A stretch of 64,000 bases of DNA from CSP1-1 sp035620615. Its GTDB lineage: Archaea > Thermoproteota > Nitrososphaeria > Nitrososphaerales > Nitrosopumilaceae. A model generated the notes under the pieces. The model had not been told where the DNA came from. It searched no databases and was given only the letters and a program-made list of their open reading frames with translations. Location of the stretch: assembly GCA_035620615.1 (NCBI GenBank), contig DASPGM010000005.1:117061-181060 (forward strand), written 5' to 3'. Below are positions 38,161-46,471 of the stretch, piece by piece; position 1 is the stretch's first letter, and the number at the start of each line of letters is the position of its first letter. A program made the position numbers and the translations under genes.

Positions 38161-38544
38161 TTATCTTCGTTTTTTTCGAGTTTTGTTTCTTCTAGAAGAT
38201 GATTTTCTTTTTCTAATTTTTCTTCTTTGTTTAGATTTTTTCTTTATTTTCTTTTTTGATTTTTTGTTAGTTTTTAGATTAGATTTGAGTTTATTGATTT
38301 TATTTTTAATCTTGGCAATATCTGAAACAAGATTTTCTAATTCAGTTACATATTTTTCATAGGCAGTTATTAATTCTGATTTTTTTTCATTTGATTTTAG
38401 TAGGTATTCATTTGTTCTTAACATGTTAGTTGTATTGATAAATTCTGGCAAAGGCTCTTTTAGAGTAGTAATTTCTGAGAGTTCATTTTTTGTTTGCATT
38501 ATATTTTTTTTTAACTCTATAATTTTTTCACTATTTGAAGCCAT
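38161..38544 (-). CDS. coiled-coil protein with Lys/Arg-rich C-terminal tail
   Basis: 127 residues. Residues 1-90 form coiled-coil-type helices. The last 40 are nearly all Lys/Arg/Ser, a strongly basic tail that could bind DNA or RNA. No domain recognised. Converges on birA with 11 nt between stops. Confidence 0.6.
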   Translation of the reverse strand: MASNSEKIIELKKNIMQTKNELSEITTLKEPLPEFINTTNMLRTNEYLLKSNEKKSELITAYEKYVTELENLVSDIAKIKNKINKLKSNLKTNKKSKKKIKKKSKQRRKIRKRKSSSRRNKTRKKRR

Positions 38545-38583
38545 TTACAACTCTTTGAAAGTATTCTATTAAGATTAAATCTT

Positions 38584-39072
38584 TTACGATGATTTTTCTG
38601 GTTCAATTAGACCTGTACTGTGATCCCAAGTAGCAAAATATTTTGGAGTAATCTCAAGTAATATCGAAAATCCTTTTTTTACACCATTCATTAAAAATTT
38701 TGCAACTTCGTTATCTAGATTGCCAGTATATTTGATCATAATTTTTTCAGCAATTGGAATATTTTCATCAATATTATCTGATATCCTCGCAGTTCCTTTT
38801 CCTCTAACTCCTTTATACGGCATTTTTTCATCATCTATACAATAATAAACAATATTTTTTTTTCTTACATTATTTGCTTTTTTTGCATTTTTTGATGTCT
38901 CGATGTAAAATTTTCCATTCTCAAAAATATACCAAACAGGATGAACGTTTGGTTCGCCTTTTTCATCTATTGTACCTAAAAGCAAATTTAGTTTTCCTGT
39001 AGAAAGAAAATTCAGTGTTTGTTCTTGATTAAATTTAGAGCCAAATCCTGGACTTGCATGAATAATTTTCAT
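38584..39072 (-). CDS. PPOX-class (FMN/F420) oxidoreductase-like protein
   Basis: 162 residues, split-barrel fold: 'LNLLLGTIDEKGEPNVHPVWYIFENGKFYIETSKNAKKANNVRKK', then 'VRGKGTARISD' and a closing 'ITPKYFATWDHS'. Related to F420-dependent PPOX proteins of actinobacteria and archaea. Substrate unknown. Same superfamily as 1308-1703 but clearly diverged. Confidence 0.85.
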   Translation of the reverse strand: MKIIHASPGFGSKFNQEQTLNFLSTGKLNLLLGTIDEKGEPNVHPVWYIFENGKFYIETSKNAKKANNVRKKNIVYYCIDDEKMPYKGVRGKGTARISDNIDENIPIAEKIMIKYTGNLDNEVAKFLMNGVKKGFSILLEITPKYFATWDHSTGLIEPEKSS

Positions 39073-39134
39073 TTTATATTAATTAAATTTTAATCATAAT
39101 ATCTTTTTCTAAGAATAAAAAATTATCATGAATT

Positions 39135-39722
39135 CTAACCCATATCAAGGGCTTTAGAATGCATTTTTGTATGAGGTCTTTCACCTGAATATTTTCGTCG
39201 CATGTGACCAGAAGGACGTCCATAAAGAAGTTCTAAGAACCAAGACTCGTGCTCAATTTCTTCAGCTAGAATATGTTGTGCAATTTCATATGTCATCGGG
39301 TCTTTTCCATGAGTCATTTTACAGACTTTATCCCAATTAATTATAGCCCCTTGTTCAGCTTTAAGGCATTTCTCTAAAATTGATTTAAGATTAGTTGGAT
39401 TATCTGATAATTGAAGAAATTCACAACCAGACATTTTGATATAATTTATTGCATCTTTTGGGAGTTGCCCCCCGAGTTGATAAATTCTTTCAATGCAAGA
39501 TTCAAAATGGCTAAGATCCTCAAGTCGAGCATCTTCAATTACACCCTTTATCCCTTCACCATCTAAACCAGTACAGTTTGCTCTCAGCAGAGTAAAGTAG
39601 TAGTAGGCAGTAAACTCTACAGAAGAATTAATCACTAATTGTTTAATTAATTCCTCAACATTAACACCATTTTTTTTTAGAATTTCTACGCCAACAACAT
39701 TAATTTTTTCAGATTTACTCAT
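39135..39722 (-). CDS. ferritin-like/Dps-like iron protein
   Basis: 195 residues in a four-helix ferritin-like pattern. Candidate di-iron ligands: Glu in 'ELIKQLVINSSVEFTAYYYF', 'LEDLSHFESCIERIYQLGG' (E-x-x-H type), 'KAEQGAIINWDKV' and 'AEEIEHESWFLELLYG' (E-x-x-H). This fits DPS-like (DpsL) or bacterioferritin-related proteins, which oxidise and store iron and protect DNA. A Cys-rich CxxCE-like motif is not present. The C-terminus is basic. Confidence 0.85.
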   Translation of the reverse strand: MSKSEKINVVGVEILKKNGVNVEELIKQLVINSSVEFTAYYYFTLLRANCTGLDGEGIKGVIEDARLEDLSHFESCIERIYQLGGQLPKDAINYIKMSGCEFLQLSDNPTNLKSILEKCLKAEQGAIINWDKVCKMTHGKDPMTYEIAQHILAEEIEHESWFLELLYGRPSGHMRRKYSGERPHTKMHSKALDMG

Positions 39723-39763
39723 TTCCTACTAATTTAATTTTCAAAAGACCATAATAAGCATTA

Positions 39764-39922
39764 TCAAACATTTTTTAAGAATTCAGTTTGATGAATATGA
39801 ATTTGTAAATCATTTGTTCGTCTACATTTAGGACAATGTGCTCTAATGAAATTTTTACAAAAATCACATTTAAGGTCAGGCTCCATATCTAATCCGCAAT
39901 TTCTACAGCTTTCAATTCGCAT
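39764..39922 (-). CDS. double-knuckle zinc-ribbon protein (52 aa)
   Basis: ATG at 39922, TGA at 39764-39766. Three CxxC knuckles: CRNC at 6-9, CDFC at 19-22 and CPKC at 30-33, like a double-zinc-ribbon. The C-terminus carries 'QIHIHQ'. Upstream of, and divergent from, tfb. Function unknown. Confidence 0.7.
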   Translation of the reverse strand: MRIESCRNCGLDMEPDLKCDFCKNFIRAHCPKCRRTNDLQIHIHQTEFLKNV

Positions 39923-39980
39923 TGAGACACAAAATCTAGTTTAGCTATTAAATTAATAGAAAATTAGTTTCAGCTAATTT

Positions 39981-40004
39981 ATTCTCATTCTAAAGAATGA
40001 GAAT
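39981..40004. promoter_or_regulatory. perfect 10-bp palindrome upstream of tfb
   Basis: ATTCTCATTC (39981-39990) and GAATGAGAAT (39995-40004) are perfect inverted repeats around a 4-nt spacer, about 90 nt before the tfb start codon and 59 nt upstream of the divergent zinc-ribbon ATG. A smaller dyad, ATTAG...CTAAT, precedes it. It could be an operator for one or both genes, or a hairpin in a 5' leader. Confidence 0.5.
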
Positions 40005-40092
40005 GGTAATTAGGCTAAGCTATACGTGTCAAACGTGCTTGAAGTTGGATAAAACAATAATAACATAGAAAACTAATAGCATATGTGGTCTT

Positions 40093-41004
40093 ATGATGAA
40101 TGAAGTTATGGTTACACAAAAACGCTGTCCAAGTTGTGGAAAAAATAAAATACTTTCCGATGAAAACACTGGAGAATTATTTTGCGGTTCTTGTGGTTTT
40201 GTAATTAATGAAAAAATTGCAGACACTGGAGCAGAGTGGAGATCTTTTTCACAAGATGAAGGAAACAGAGCAAGAACAGGAGCAGGAACATCACTAACTA
40301 TGCACGACATGGGTCTTTCAACAGTGATAGGTAGTGTAAACAAGGATGCTACAGGAAAGCCTTTATCATCATCTATGAAAAGCTCGATTGAGAGATTAAG
40401 AACATGGGATAGTCGAACACAGGCTCACTCTTCATCGGATAGAAATCTTAGACAAGCATTAAATGAAATGGATAAAATTAAGGATAAACTTGCACTAACT
40501 AATGCTGTAATAGAAAAAGCTGCATACATTTACAGAAAAGCAATGGAAAAAAAACTTATCAGAGGAAGATCAATTCATGGACTTGTTGCTGCATGTATAT
40601 ATGCAGCGTGTAGAAATACTGAAACCCCAAGGACATTAGATGATATTGCAAAAGGAATTAACATTAGAAGAAAAGATATTGCAAGATGTTATAGACTTAT
40701 TTTTAGAGAACTGGAATTAAAAATTCCAGTACCTGATCCTCTAAAAGGAGTATCAAGAATTGCAAGCCTTGCAGAATTAAGTGAAAAGACTAAAAGAAAA
40801 GCTATAGAAATTCTAGATAAAGCTAGAAAGACTGGGATGATTGCAGGTAAAGATCCAATGGGTATTGCAGCTGCTGCCTTGTATATTGCATGTATTAGTA
40901 ATGGTGAAAATAAATCTCAAAAAGAAATTTCAATAGCGTCAGGAGTAACTGAAGTAACTATCAGAAACAGATGTGCTGGCTTAAGAACTATTCTGGATAA
41001 CTAG
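40093..41004 (+). CDS. tfb: transcription initiation factor TFIIB
   Basis: 303 residues. N-terminal zinc ribbon with 'CPSCG' and 'CGSCG', B-finger 'DTGAEWRSFSQDEG', then two cyclin repeats (about 105-195 and 200-300) for TBP/DNA binding. It recruits RNA polymerase to TATA promoters. Thaumarchaea usually carry several TFB paralogues; this is a full-length one. Two Met at the start (ATGATG). Confidence 0.97.
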   Translation: MMNEVMVTQKRCPSCGKNKILSDENTGELFCGSCGFVINEKIADTGAEWRSFSQDEGNRARTGAGTSLTMHDMGLSTVIGSVNKDATGKPLSSSMKSSIERLRTWDSRTQAHSSSDRNLRQALNEMDKIKDKLALTNAVIEKAAYIYRKAMEKKLIRGRSIHGLVAACIYAACRNTETPRTLDDIAKGINIRRKDIARCYRLIFRELELKIPVPDPLKGVSRIASLAELSEKTKRKAIEILDKARKTGMIAGKDPMGIAAAALYIACISNGENKSQKEISIASGVTEVTIRNRCAGLRTILDN

Positions 41005-41074
41005 TCAAAGGATTTAGAAAATTCCATAAGAAAATCTATTATTATACCAATAACGCATTAGTATTGAAAAGGAT

Positions 41075-41443
41075 TTGGGGCTATTCAAGAAAAAAGGATT
41101 ATCATTTGAAAAAATTAAACTATCAAAATCTAATATAGATTCTGACAAAAATGCAGTAATAACAATCAACATAAAAAACTCGGACGAAGTGTTTACAAAT
41201 ATTATATTAACGACTAAAACAGACGATGTAAAAAATGAGTATTTGAAAATTGACAAACCAACAATAAATCTTCCCCCGTTAGATTTTCCTAATAGAAATA
41301 CAGGTGATCACGAAGTTACCATTACCCCATTTAACATCCCTTTGAGCAAAATGCCATTTAAAATTACATTAAATGTATTTGCCAACAATAACGAAAAACC
41401 ATTATTAAAAAAAGAATTTGATTTAGCAGTAAATAAAAAATAA
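41075..41443 (+). CDS. Ig-like beta protein of unknown function
   Basis: 122 residues, TTG start. After a basic N-terminus (MGLFKKKGLSFEKIKL), the pattern is all-beta and Ig-like: 'NAVITINIKNSDEVFTNIILTTKTDD...HEVTITPF...FKITLNVFANN'. No signal peptide or Cys. Follows tfb on the same strand. Confidence 0.65.
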   Translation: MGLFKKKGLSFEKIKLSKSNIDSDKNAVITINIKNSDEVFTNIILTTKTDDVKNEYLKIDKPTINLPPLDFPNRNTGDHEVTITPFNIPLSKMPFKITLNVFANNNEKPLLKKEFDLAVNKK

Positions 41444-41469
41444 AAATACTTAAGGTTTAAAGAAGAAAA

Positions 41470-41718
41470 TTAATTATCATTTACCATCATTGTGATGACG
41501 GATTGAATTTTGTCAATATGTTTTATTTTATCTAATGCCTTGTGGCGTATATCGTCATCAGAATTAGAATTGATTTTAAGAACAATATCATAAATTCCAA
41601 AGACTCCCTGTAATTCATAGTTAATTGTTTTTTCATTTGTTAGAATTTTTTTAATTTTTTCTATTACTTCTACTTCATGATTAAGTTCTACATTTAATAA
41701 AAAATAAGCTGTTCCCAT
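41470..41718 (-). CDS. stand-alone Lrp/AsnC ligand-binding (RAM) domain protein
   Basis: 82 residues: 'AYFLLNVELNHEVEVIEKIKKI', 'YELQGVFGIYDIVLKINSNSDDDI' and 'IDKIQSVITMMV', the ferredoxin-like RAM domain of Lrp/AsnC regulators without a DNA-binding HTH. Such proteins bind amino acids and can oligomerise, possibly with full-length Lrp. One of three in this window; it lies 6 nt after its neighbour 41725-41964. Confidence 0.9.
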   Translation of the reverse strand: MGTAYFLLNVELNHEVEVIEKIKKILTNEKTINYELQGVFGIYDIVLKINSNSDDDIRHKALDKIKHIDKIQSVITMMVNDN

Positions 41719-41724
41719 GACATA

Positions 41725-41964
41725 TCACAGTTTATTTTCTATCCCCATTAAAGTAAGTGTTGATCTAATATTATCTATTTTTCTAATTTTCCAAGTAATC
41801 GTTTCCCGTAAATCTTCTAGTCTATCGGATTCTATTTTAGCCAATATATCATATGCACCAAAAGTTCCATTGACCTCCTTGACTCCTTCTATTGATTTAA
41901 GTTTAGAAATCACTGACTCTTCAGTTCCCAACTCGCAATTTATGAGTAAATATGCTTTAGCCAC
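41725..41964 (-). CDS. stand-alone Lrp/AsnC ligand-binding (RAM) domain protein
   Basis: 79 residues: 'AYLLINCELGTEESVISKLKSIEGVKEVNGTFGAYDILAKIES', with the G-x-Y/F-D motif, and 'IRKIDNIRSTLTL'. No HTH. It is closer to the 45129-45374 protein than to its immediate neighbour, so the tandem pair is not a recent duplication. Candidate co-sensor for full-length Lrp (55599-56177). Confidence 0.92.
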   Translation of the reverse strand: MAKAYLLINCELGTEESVISKLKSIEGVKEVNGTFGAYDILAKIESDRLEDLRETITWKIRKIDNIRSTLTLMGIENKL

Positions 41965-42202
41965 ATTTTATTTACACACTTTTGATATATAACATATATC
42001 ACAAATTCAGTTTAAGTTCCTGATTTTTGTTATTTTTTATTAATTTATTAAAATTGAAATTAATGTAAGAATATTTTTAAGATATGATTTTCATCATTTG
42101 AATATATATAAGATAGAAAAATTTCTTGAATAATTATTTTAAAATTATTTGTATATTTTAGACATACATGAATATACTAACTTAGTTTCAAAGAAAGAAT
42201 AG

Positions 42203-42274
42203 TGACTGTTGGGCCCGCCTGCCAATCCTTTCATTTAGCTTGACCATAGCTATTTCCTGCGGCCCGACCAGTCA
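42203..42274 (+). ncRNA. candidate structured RNA, GC-rich stem with inner hairpin
   Basis: TGACTG (42203-42208) pairs with CAGTCA (42269-42274). After a 2x3 internal loop, GGGCC (42211-42215) pairs with GGCCC (42261-42265). An inner hairpin, TAGCT (42236-42240) with AGCTA (42248-42252), has a 7-nt loop. It is the only GC-rich island in a 370-nt AT-rich gap (41965-42335). On the plus strand a TATA-like GAATATAC near 42169 lies about 30 nt upstream and a T-rich stretch follows. Strand is inferred; it is not a tRNA. Confidence 0.5.
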
Positions 42275-42335
42275 TTTTATTTAAATTTAAAAAAATAAGA
42301 ATAGTTAGCCATTAGAATAGATATAGAAAATTAAA

Positions 42336-42821
42336 TTATTTCACTAGCATAACTGGACAAGGTGCTTTTTGGGATGTTGCCATTGCAACACTACCAAACA
42401 TTAATCTCGCTGGACCTCCTCTTCCACGAGTTCCCATAACAATCAAATTCACATTGTTAGATGATACAAAAGATACAATATTATCCACTATTTCAGATTC
42501 CATTAACATTTTGGTATTAATTATTACTTCAAATTTTTTTGCCGCATCACTTAACCGCTTAAAAGATTTTTCCATTACTTTTTTTTTCTCATTATCTATC
42601 ACGGTTTGATGTTGAATATGAGTTGGTAATTCATGAGCATACATTATTGATAGTACAGTAAGATTTGCACCATATTTTTTTGCTAAATCTAGAGCATAAA
42701 CAAATGCTCGATTAGAATATGGTGAATCGTCATAAGGAACAAGTATATGCTTTATAGTAGAATCTACCTCTTTACAATCATCTAGATCTCTACAAATAAT
42801 CTGTAGTTTCGTTTCTGGCAT
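42336..42821 (-). CDS. universal stress protein (UspA family) with N-terminal Cys motif
   Basis: About 161 residues if started at the Met at 42821, by comparison with the similar protein at 63153; an upstream ATG at 42845 adds 8. UspA fold: 'HILVPYDDSPYSNRAFVYALDLAKKYGANLTVLSI' and ATP-loop 'VMGTRGRGGPARLMFGSVA'. The N-terminus has CRDLDDC, matching CKDLDHC in the other protein, a small Cys pair not part of standard Usp. The role would be stress signalling or nucleotide binding. Confidence 0.92.
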   Translation of the reverse strand: MPETKLQIICRDLDDCKEVDSTIKHILVPYDDSPYSNRAFVYALDLAKKYGANLTVLSIMYAHELPTHIQHQTVIDNEKKKVMEKSFKRLSDAAKKFEVIINTKMLMESEIVDNIVSFVSSNNVNLIVMGTRGRGGPARLMFGSVAMATSQKAPCPVMLVK

Positions 42822-42924
42822 AAATAATTTAAATGAAAAAAGCATAAAATAGTGTGTTCGTTTACTTTGGAAAAATTACTCATTGATCGAATATATTTTA
42901 GAAGCAGGTTTTAGTTTTAATAAA

Positions 42925-44682
42925 TTATTTCCGGGTTACTAAAAATACTGAAAATATAGGTAAAGTACCAGCAGGATTAACATTCATGTTTTTAAAATCA
43001 TACCCGCTTAGTGATTTTACATGAGTATAGACATCACTCCCAATTATTACACTGTTAGGTAAAGCAAATCTGTTAATTTTTGAACATCTATTTACTGTAG
43101 CCCCAAAAATATCGGCAACTGATGATGTAGAAACTTTTGCAATACTTACAGAACCATAAGTAACACTAGTACGATATGCAACTCCAGGAAGACCCTCGAC
43201 ACCCATTTTTTTATTTATTTTATGGTTAGACTCACCAATTGCCAAACAACATTCAAGAACATTTTTGAAGGATTCCTTATCAGTGGGTTTTATTTTTGGA
43301 AAATAAAATAATACTGCGTCCCCAATATTTTTAACGACAATTCCATCGAATTTTTTTACAATTTCTGCTATAGAATTAATAAAAATTTCATAGAAATCTT
43401 TAGTGTGCCCATCTGATAAATTAGCTGTGAGCATAGTAGATTGTATAATATCTACCAAACATACACAACAGTTTTCATTTTGTTCAGAAAAACTCAATAG
43501 AATATCTTCTTGTTGTTTAATGATTTCTTCTCGAAGATTGATTGCGATTTGAGACTCTTGAAGATTTTTTGCCATAGTGTCAAATGTAGATGAAAGTTGG
43601 CCAATTTCGTCTCGAGTTTTTATATTGGTTTTAACATCAAAATTTCCTTCCGATACTTCTTTTGCAGCATTTCGAAGTTTTATAATTGGATTTGATAAAC
43701 GCTTTGAAAGAAAATAGGTAAGTACACTTGTTCCGACCATTAGAACTGCTCCCACACCTATTATTTTTTCTTCTAAACTAACTAATGATTTTAGAACTTC
43801 TTTTTCATCCATTTCAGTTAACAGAATAAACCCATCATTCAGATTACAATAAGACGTTCCAAAAATTTTAACACCACGATAATCGCGATATACATCACTT
43901 ACAGTTTTCCCATGTTCTAAGCATTCAGTTACTGCAATTGAGTCAACTTTTTGTTTAAATGGTGCATTTTGGATGAATAAAGATTGCGATATCATCACTC
44001 CTTCCGTATTAACCAAATAAACTTCACCAGTAGACTCTAGGCCTTGCCTATTTGATAAAATTAAGTCAAGAGATTTAGTATCAGTAGTAGCTAGAATAGT
44101 TCCAATGTATTTTTGAGAACGTTCACTGTAATTAAAAATTGGTACAGTTACAAGCATTTTTGTTTGGCCAACTTCGTTTCCAGCAATAATATCAACTTTT
44201 GGTTGAATAACTTCATTCGAAAACTTTTGTTCCTCATAAATTGTTCCAATTTTTTGTGGATTATTTAATGAGAAAAAAATTTGGTCATTTTTTCCAATGA
44301 TTTGGACATCTTCAAGAGCCAAGTTTTGACCTTCAGTTATTTGAAAATTACTTATCTCAACAGTTAATCGAATTCGGGTTTCTTCTAGTTTTGATTCAAG
44401 AATTTGCTTATCATCAATACTGTTCAGTTCTGAAATTAATTTTAGAAAAATAGGAGAATTGGCTAATTGATTTATTTGGTTTATTCGATTATCGAATAAT
44501 AACTCGATGGAATTACCTCGTTCCTCAGATAATGCAAGAAGTTTATTTTTTATATCGTCCTTTAAGACTGAATCTACAAAATTTATTGCAAGAATTGTAG
44601 TTACCGCAATTGCAATTAGCGATACAGCTAGTACGAGAACCAAAAGTTTTACACCAATACTAGCAGAAAATGAATTTTTCAT
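42925..44682 (-). CDS. membrane receptor-type class III nucleotide cyclase (Cache-HAMP-cyclase)
   Basis: 585 residues. N-terminal membrane helix at about 12-33, an extracellular Cache-type sensor of about 260 residues, a second helix near 305-325, HAMP (about 325-380), then a class III cyclase domain. Metal Asp411 and Asp455 and purine-pocket Lys451 and Asp524 are kept. The transition-state Asn531 is kept, but Lys535 replaces the usual Arg, so activity may be altered. Cache sensors detect small extracellular ligands. No other cAMP gene is visible here. Confidence 0.88.
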   Translation of the reverse strand: MKNSFSASIGVKLLVLVLAVSLIAIAVTTILAINFVDSVLKDDIKNKLLALSEERGNSIELLFDNRINQINQLANSPIFLKLISELNSIDDKQILESKLEETRIRLTVEISNFQITEGQNLALEDVQIIGKNDQIFFSLNNPQKIGTIYEEQKFSNEVIQPKVDIIAGNEVGQTKMLVTVPIFNYSERSQKYIGTILATTDTKSLDLILSNRQGLESTGEVYLVNTEGVMISQSLFIQNAPFKQKVDSIAVTECLEHGKTVSDVYRDYRGVKIFGTSYCNLNDGFILLTEMDEKEVLKSLVSLEEKIIGVGAVLMVGTSVLTYFLSKRLSNPIIKLRNAAKEVSEGNFDVKTNIKTRDEIGQLSSTFDTMAKNLQESQIAINLREEIIKQQEDILLSFSEQNENCCVCLVDIIQSTMLTANLSDGHTKDFYEIFINSIAEIVKKFDGIVVKNIGDAVLFYFPKIKPTDKESFKNVLECCLAIGESNHKINKKMGVEGLPGVAYRTSVTYGSVSIAKVSTSSVADIFGATVNRCSKINRFALPNSVIIGSDVYTHVKSLSGYDFKNMNVNPAGTLPIFSVFLVTRK

Positions 44683-44760
44683 TATGGTTTACATTAATTT
44701 GAATAATATAACTTGTCTATGAGATAAATATAGGAGTATTCGAAAATATAATCGAAATAA

Positions 44761-45066
44761 ATGTCAAAATGGGCAGATTTTCTGATATCTGAGGTTCGAT
44801 ATAGCCCAGATCATAAACGTATCCTTCAAGTCAAACAACATAGAGATTTGGATGGGGAAGTTAGTGAAGGTGAAATAGTCGATCGGTCAGTCATTGCATC
44901 TAATATAAAAAAAGGTAAAACATACAGTACTATCCATAACGGTTCTTCAACAACATGGAAAAGAGGCGATCTGATCAGGACATTCCAAGTAGAAGGTGAT
45001 TATTATATTCGAATTGATAAAAATAAGGTTAACCTAGATAATTTAGGACTGCTAACCGAATTTTAA
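44761..45066 (+). CDS. DUF3892-like protein
   Basis: 101 residues. 'FLISEVRYSPDHKRILQVKQHRD' followed by 'IVDRSVIASNIKKGKTYSTI' and 'WKRGDLIRTFQVEGDYYIRID' resemble DUF3892, a small domain of unknown function in bacteria and archaea. Divergent from the cyclase gene (78 nt apart), so shared regulation is possible. Confidence 0.75.
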   Translation: MSKWADFLISEVRYSPDHKRILQVKQHRDLDGEVSEGEIVDRSVIASNIKKGKTYSTIHNGSSTTWKRGDLIRTFQVEGDYYIRIDKNKVNLDNLGLLTEF

Positions 45067-45128
45067 AAAAATAATTTTTTTACTGCTTCACGAGATATTC
45101 TTTTTAACACGATACTGATAATAATAAC

Positions 45129-45374
45129 ATGGAAATCGCCTATTTACTAATACAATGTGACATGGGTTCTGAAACAGAAATAATTAAACAGCTTATGAAA
45201 ATTCGTGAGGTAAAAGAAGTAAGAGGAACATATGGAGTCTACGACATTTTTGCAAAACTAGAATCAGAATCAAGGGAACAGCTAGATGAAATTTTAACAA
45301 ATACTATACGTAAAATTCCAAAAATTCGCTCAACTAACACCTTATCGCCAATTTTATCTCAAGGTGGACGATAG
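45129..45374 (+). CDS. stand-alone Lrp/AsnC ligand-binding (RAM) domain protein
   Basis: 81 residues: 'AYLLIQCDMGSETEIIKQLMKIREVKEVRGTYGVYDIFAKLESES', then 'IRKIPKIRSTNTL'. A RAM domain without HTH, third copy in the window. It reads as a close paralogue of 41725-41964 (shared AYLLI start and G-x-YD core). Probably an amino-acid-sensing partner of Lrp regulators. Confidence 0.92.
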   Translation: MEIAYLLIQCDMGSETEIIKQLMKIREVKEVRGTYGVYDIFAKLESESREQLDEILTNTIRKIPKIRSTNTLSPILSQGGR

Positions 45375-45444
45375 TCTACTTTAATTAAAAAGCCACTACG
45401 TTCACCATTTGAAATGCAAAATAAAATTTTTATCGAATGTTATT

Positions 45445-45852
45445 TTAATTTATCATTTTTTTGTGCTCTATTCTATCCCACGGATAAACAATATACTCAT
45501 TTCCTTTAGTTCTTTGTGCGAATATGAGTTGTTTTGGATATTGTTTTCCTTTTCTTGCAAATAGTGTAGCATAAACTAGAGTTTCTGGATTTTCTACAAT
45601 AGATAGTATTTTCTTGAAGGTATCTCCAGAATCATAAATATCATCCACAAATAAGGAATCAGAAGGAATATTATTTTTATCTACGAGAATTTTGTTAATG
45701 CCAAGTCGGTCTGCTAGCAGTCGTGCAGGGACAAGACCACCTCTAGAAATTGTTGAAATACTATTAAATTTCTGTCCTAATGCGTTGATTTTTTTTGAAA
45801 GTATCTGAGAAAGAGATTCAATTTGTTCCCAACTAAACGTTTCGGATTTCAT
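45445..45852 (-). CDS. purine phosphoribosyltransferase-like protein
   Basis: 135 residues. PRPP loop 'SLFVDDIYDSGDTFKKI' is the type I PRT signature, and 'ISTISRGGLVPARLLADRLG' forms the PPi loop. Short, as in xanthine-guanine PRT-like proteins of archaea. The 3' part 'FAQRTKGNEYIVYPWDRIEHKK' holds the base-binding Trp. Base specificity is not clear. Confidence 0.88.
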   Translation of the reverse strand: MKSETFSWEQIESLSQILSKKINALGQKFNSISTISRGGLVPARLLADRLGINKILVDKNNIPSDSLFVDDIYDSGDTFKKILSIVENPETLVYATLFARKGKQYPKQLIFAQRTKGNEYIVYPWDRIEHKKMIN

Positions 45853-45892
45853 AAAGTTATTTTCAGAGATAAGATAATTTAAAAGTGTAAAA

Positions 45893-46270
45893 CTAGATTC
45901 CGGCTATTTTTTTGACTTTTTTTGCGGTGGCATCAATATCAACATCTGTATTTGCAGATACTAGCAAGACCTTGTTATCAATTGGAAAGCTCATAACAAC
46001 TGCCTTTTTTCTTCTTGAAGCTGAATATTCAACTTGCCCAAGGCTGTGATCAAATTCTTGCCGAGTAGAAACTCTTAAAATTAATTCCATGTAGAGTTTC
46101 CGCATATCTGCGTCATCTTCTAATGGTTTTAGTCCCTTTTTCATCCCACCTGCAACCAAATTCCCCATAGGATTAATCAAGCCAGCAAAACGAATTTCTG
46201 GTTCTGCAAGTAAATTCCGACATTTTTGTTCAAACAAAAAAGATTCATTTGATTTTTCAACTTGAGACAT
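45893..46270 (-). CDS. roadblock/profilin-like small protein (paralogue family, member A)
   Basis: 125 residues. Pattern 'FEQKCRNLLAEPEIRFAGLINPMGNLVAGGMKKGLKPLEDD', then 'RVSTRQEFDHSLGQVEYSASRRKKAVVMSFPIDNKVLLVSAN'. Related to 46472, 53026, 50881 and 62703. The alternating strands around 'G-x-L-V-A-G-G' are suggestive of a roadblock/LC7 or profilin-like fold and may correspond to the thaumarchaeal DUF6659 family; no function is known. Confidence 0.7.
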   Translation of the reverse strand: MSQVEKSNESFLFEQKCRNLLAEPEIRFAGLINPMGNLVAGGMKKGLKPLEDDADMRKLYMELILRVSTRQEFDHSLGQVEYSASRRKKAVVMSFPIDNKVLLVSANTDVDIDATAKKVKKIAGI

Positions 46271-46471
46271 GATTTATCTATAAAAATATGAGAATAAAAA
46301 CCATTGTCCAACTTTTTTGATACATGATGGTCCAAATTGTACATAATTTTTATCAAAAAGGGGGAGGAAAAAAAATTACATTCTAATTTCAGAGATTTTA
46401 AATTTCCTAATGATTTTCCTTCCGAGTTTATCAAAGATAAAAGGGAAATTTATTAGATTATTGATTGTATT

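Noticed and set aside
42203..42274. A tRNA gene in the structured island
   Set aside because: The 72-nt length and 7-nt inner loop invite this, but neither strand has a T-loop sequence, a U33 in the proper place on the plus strand, or a 7-bp acceptor stem next to CCA.
46177..46434. 85-codon reverse ORF upstream of 45893-46270
   Set aside because: It overlaps the start of the roadblock-like gene in another frame, and its composition is not protein-like.
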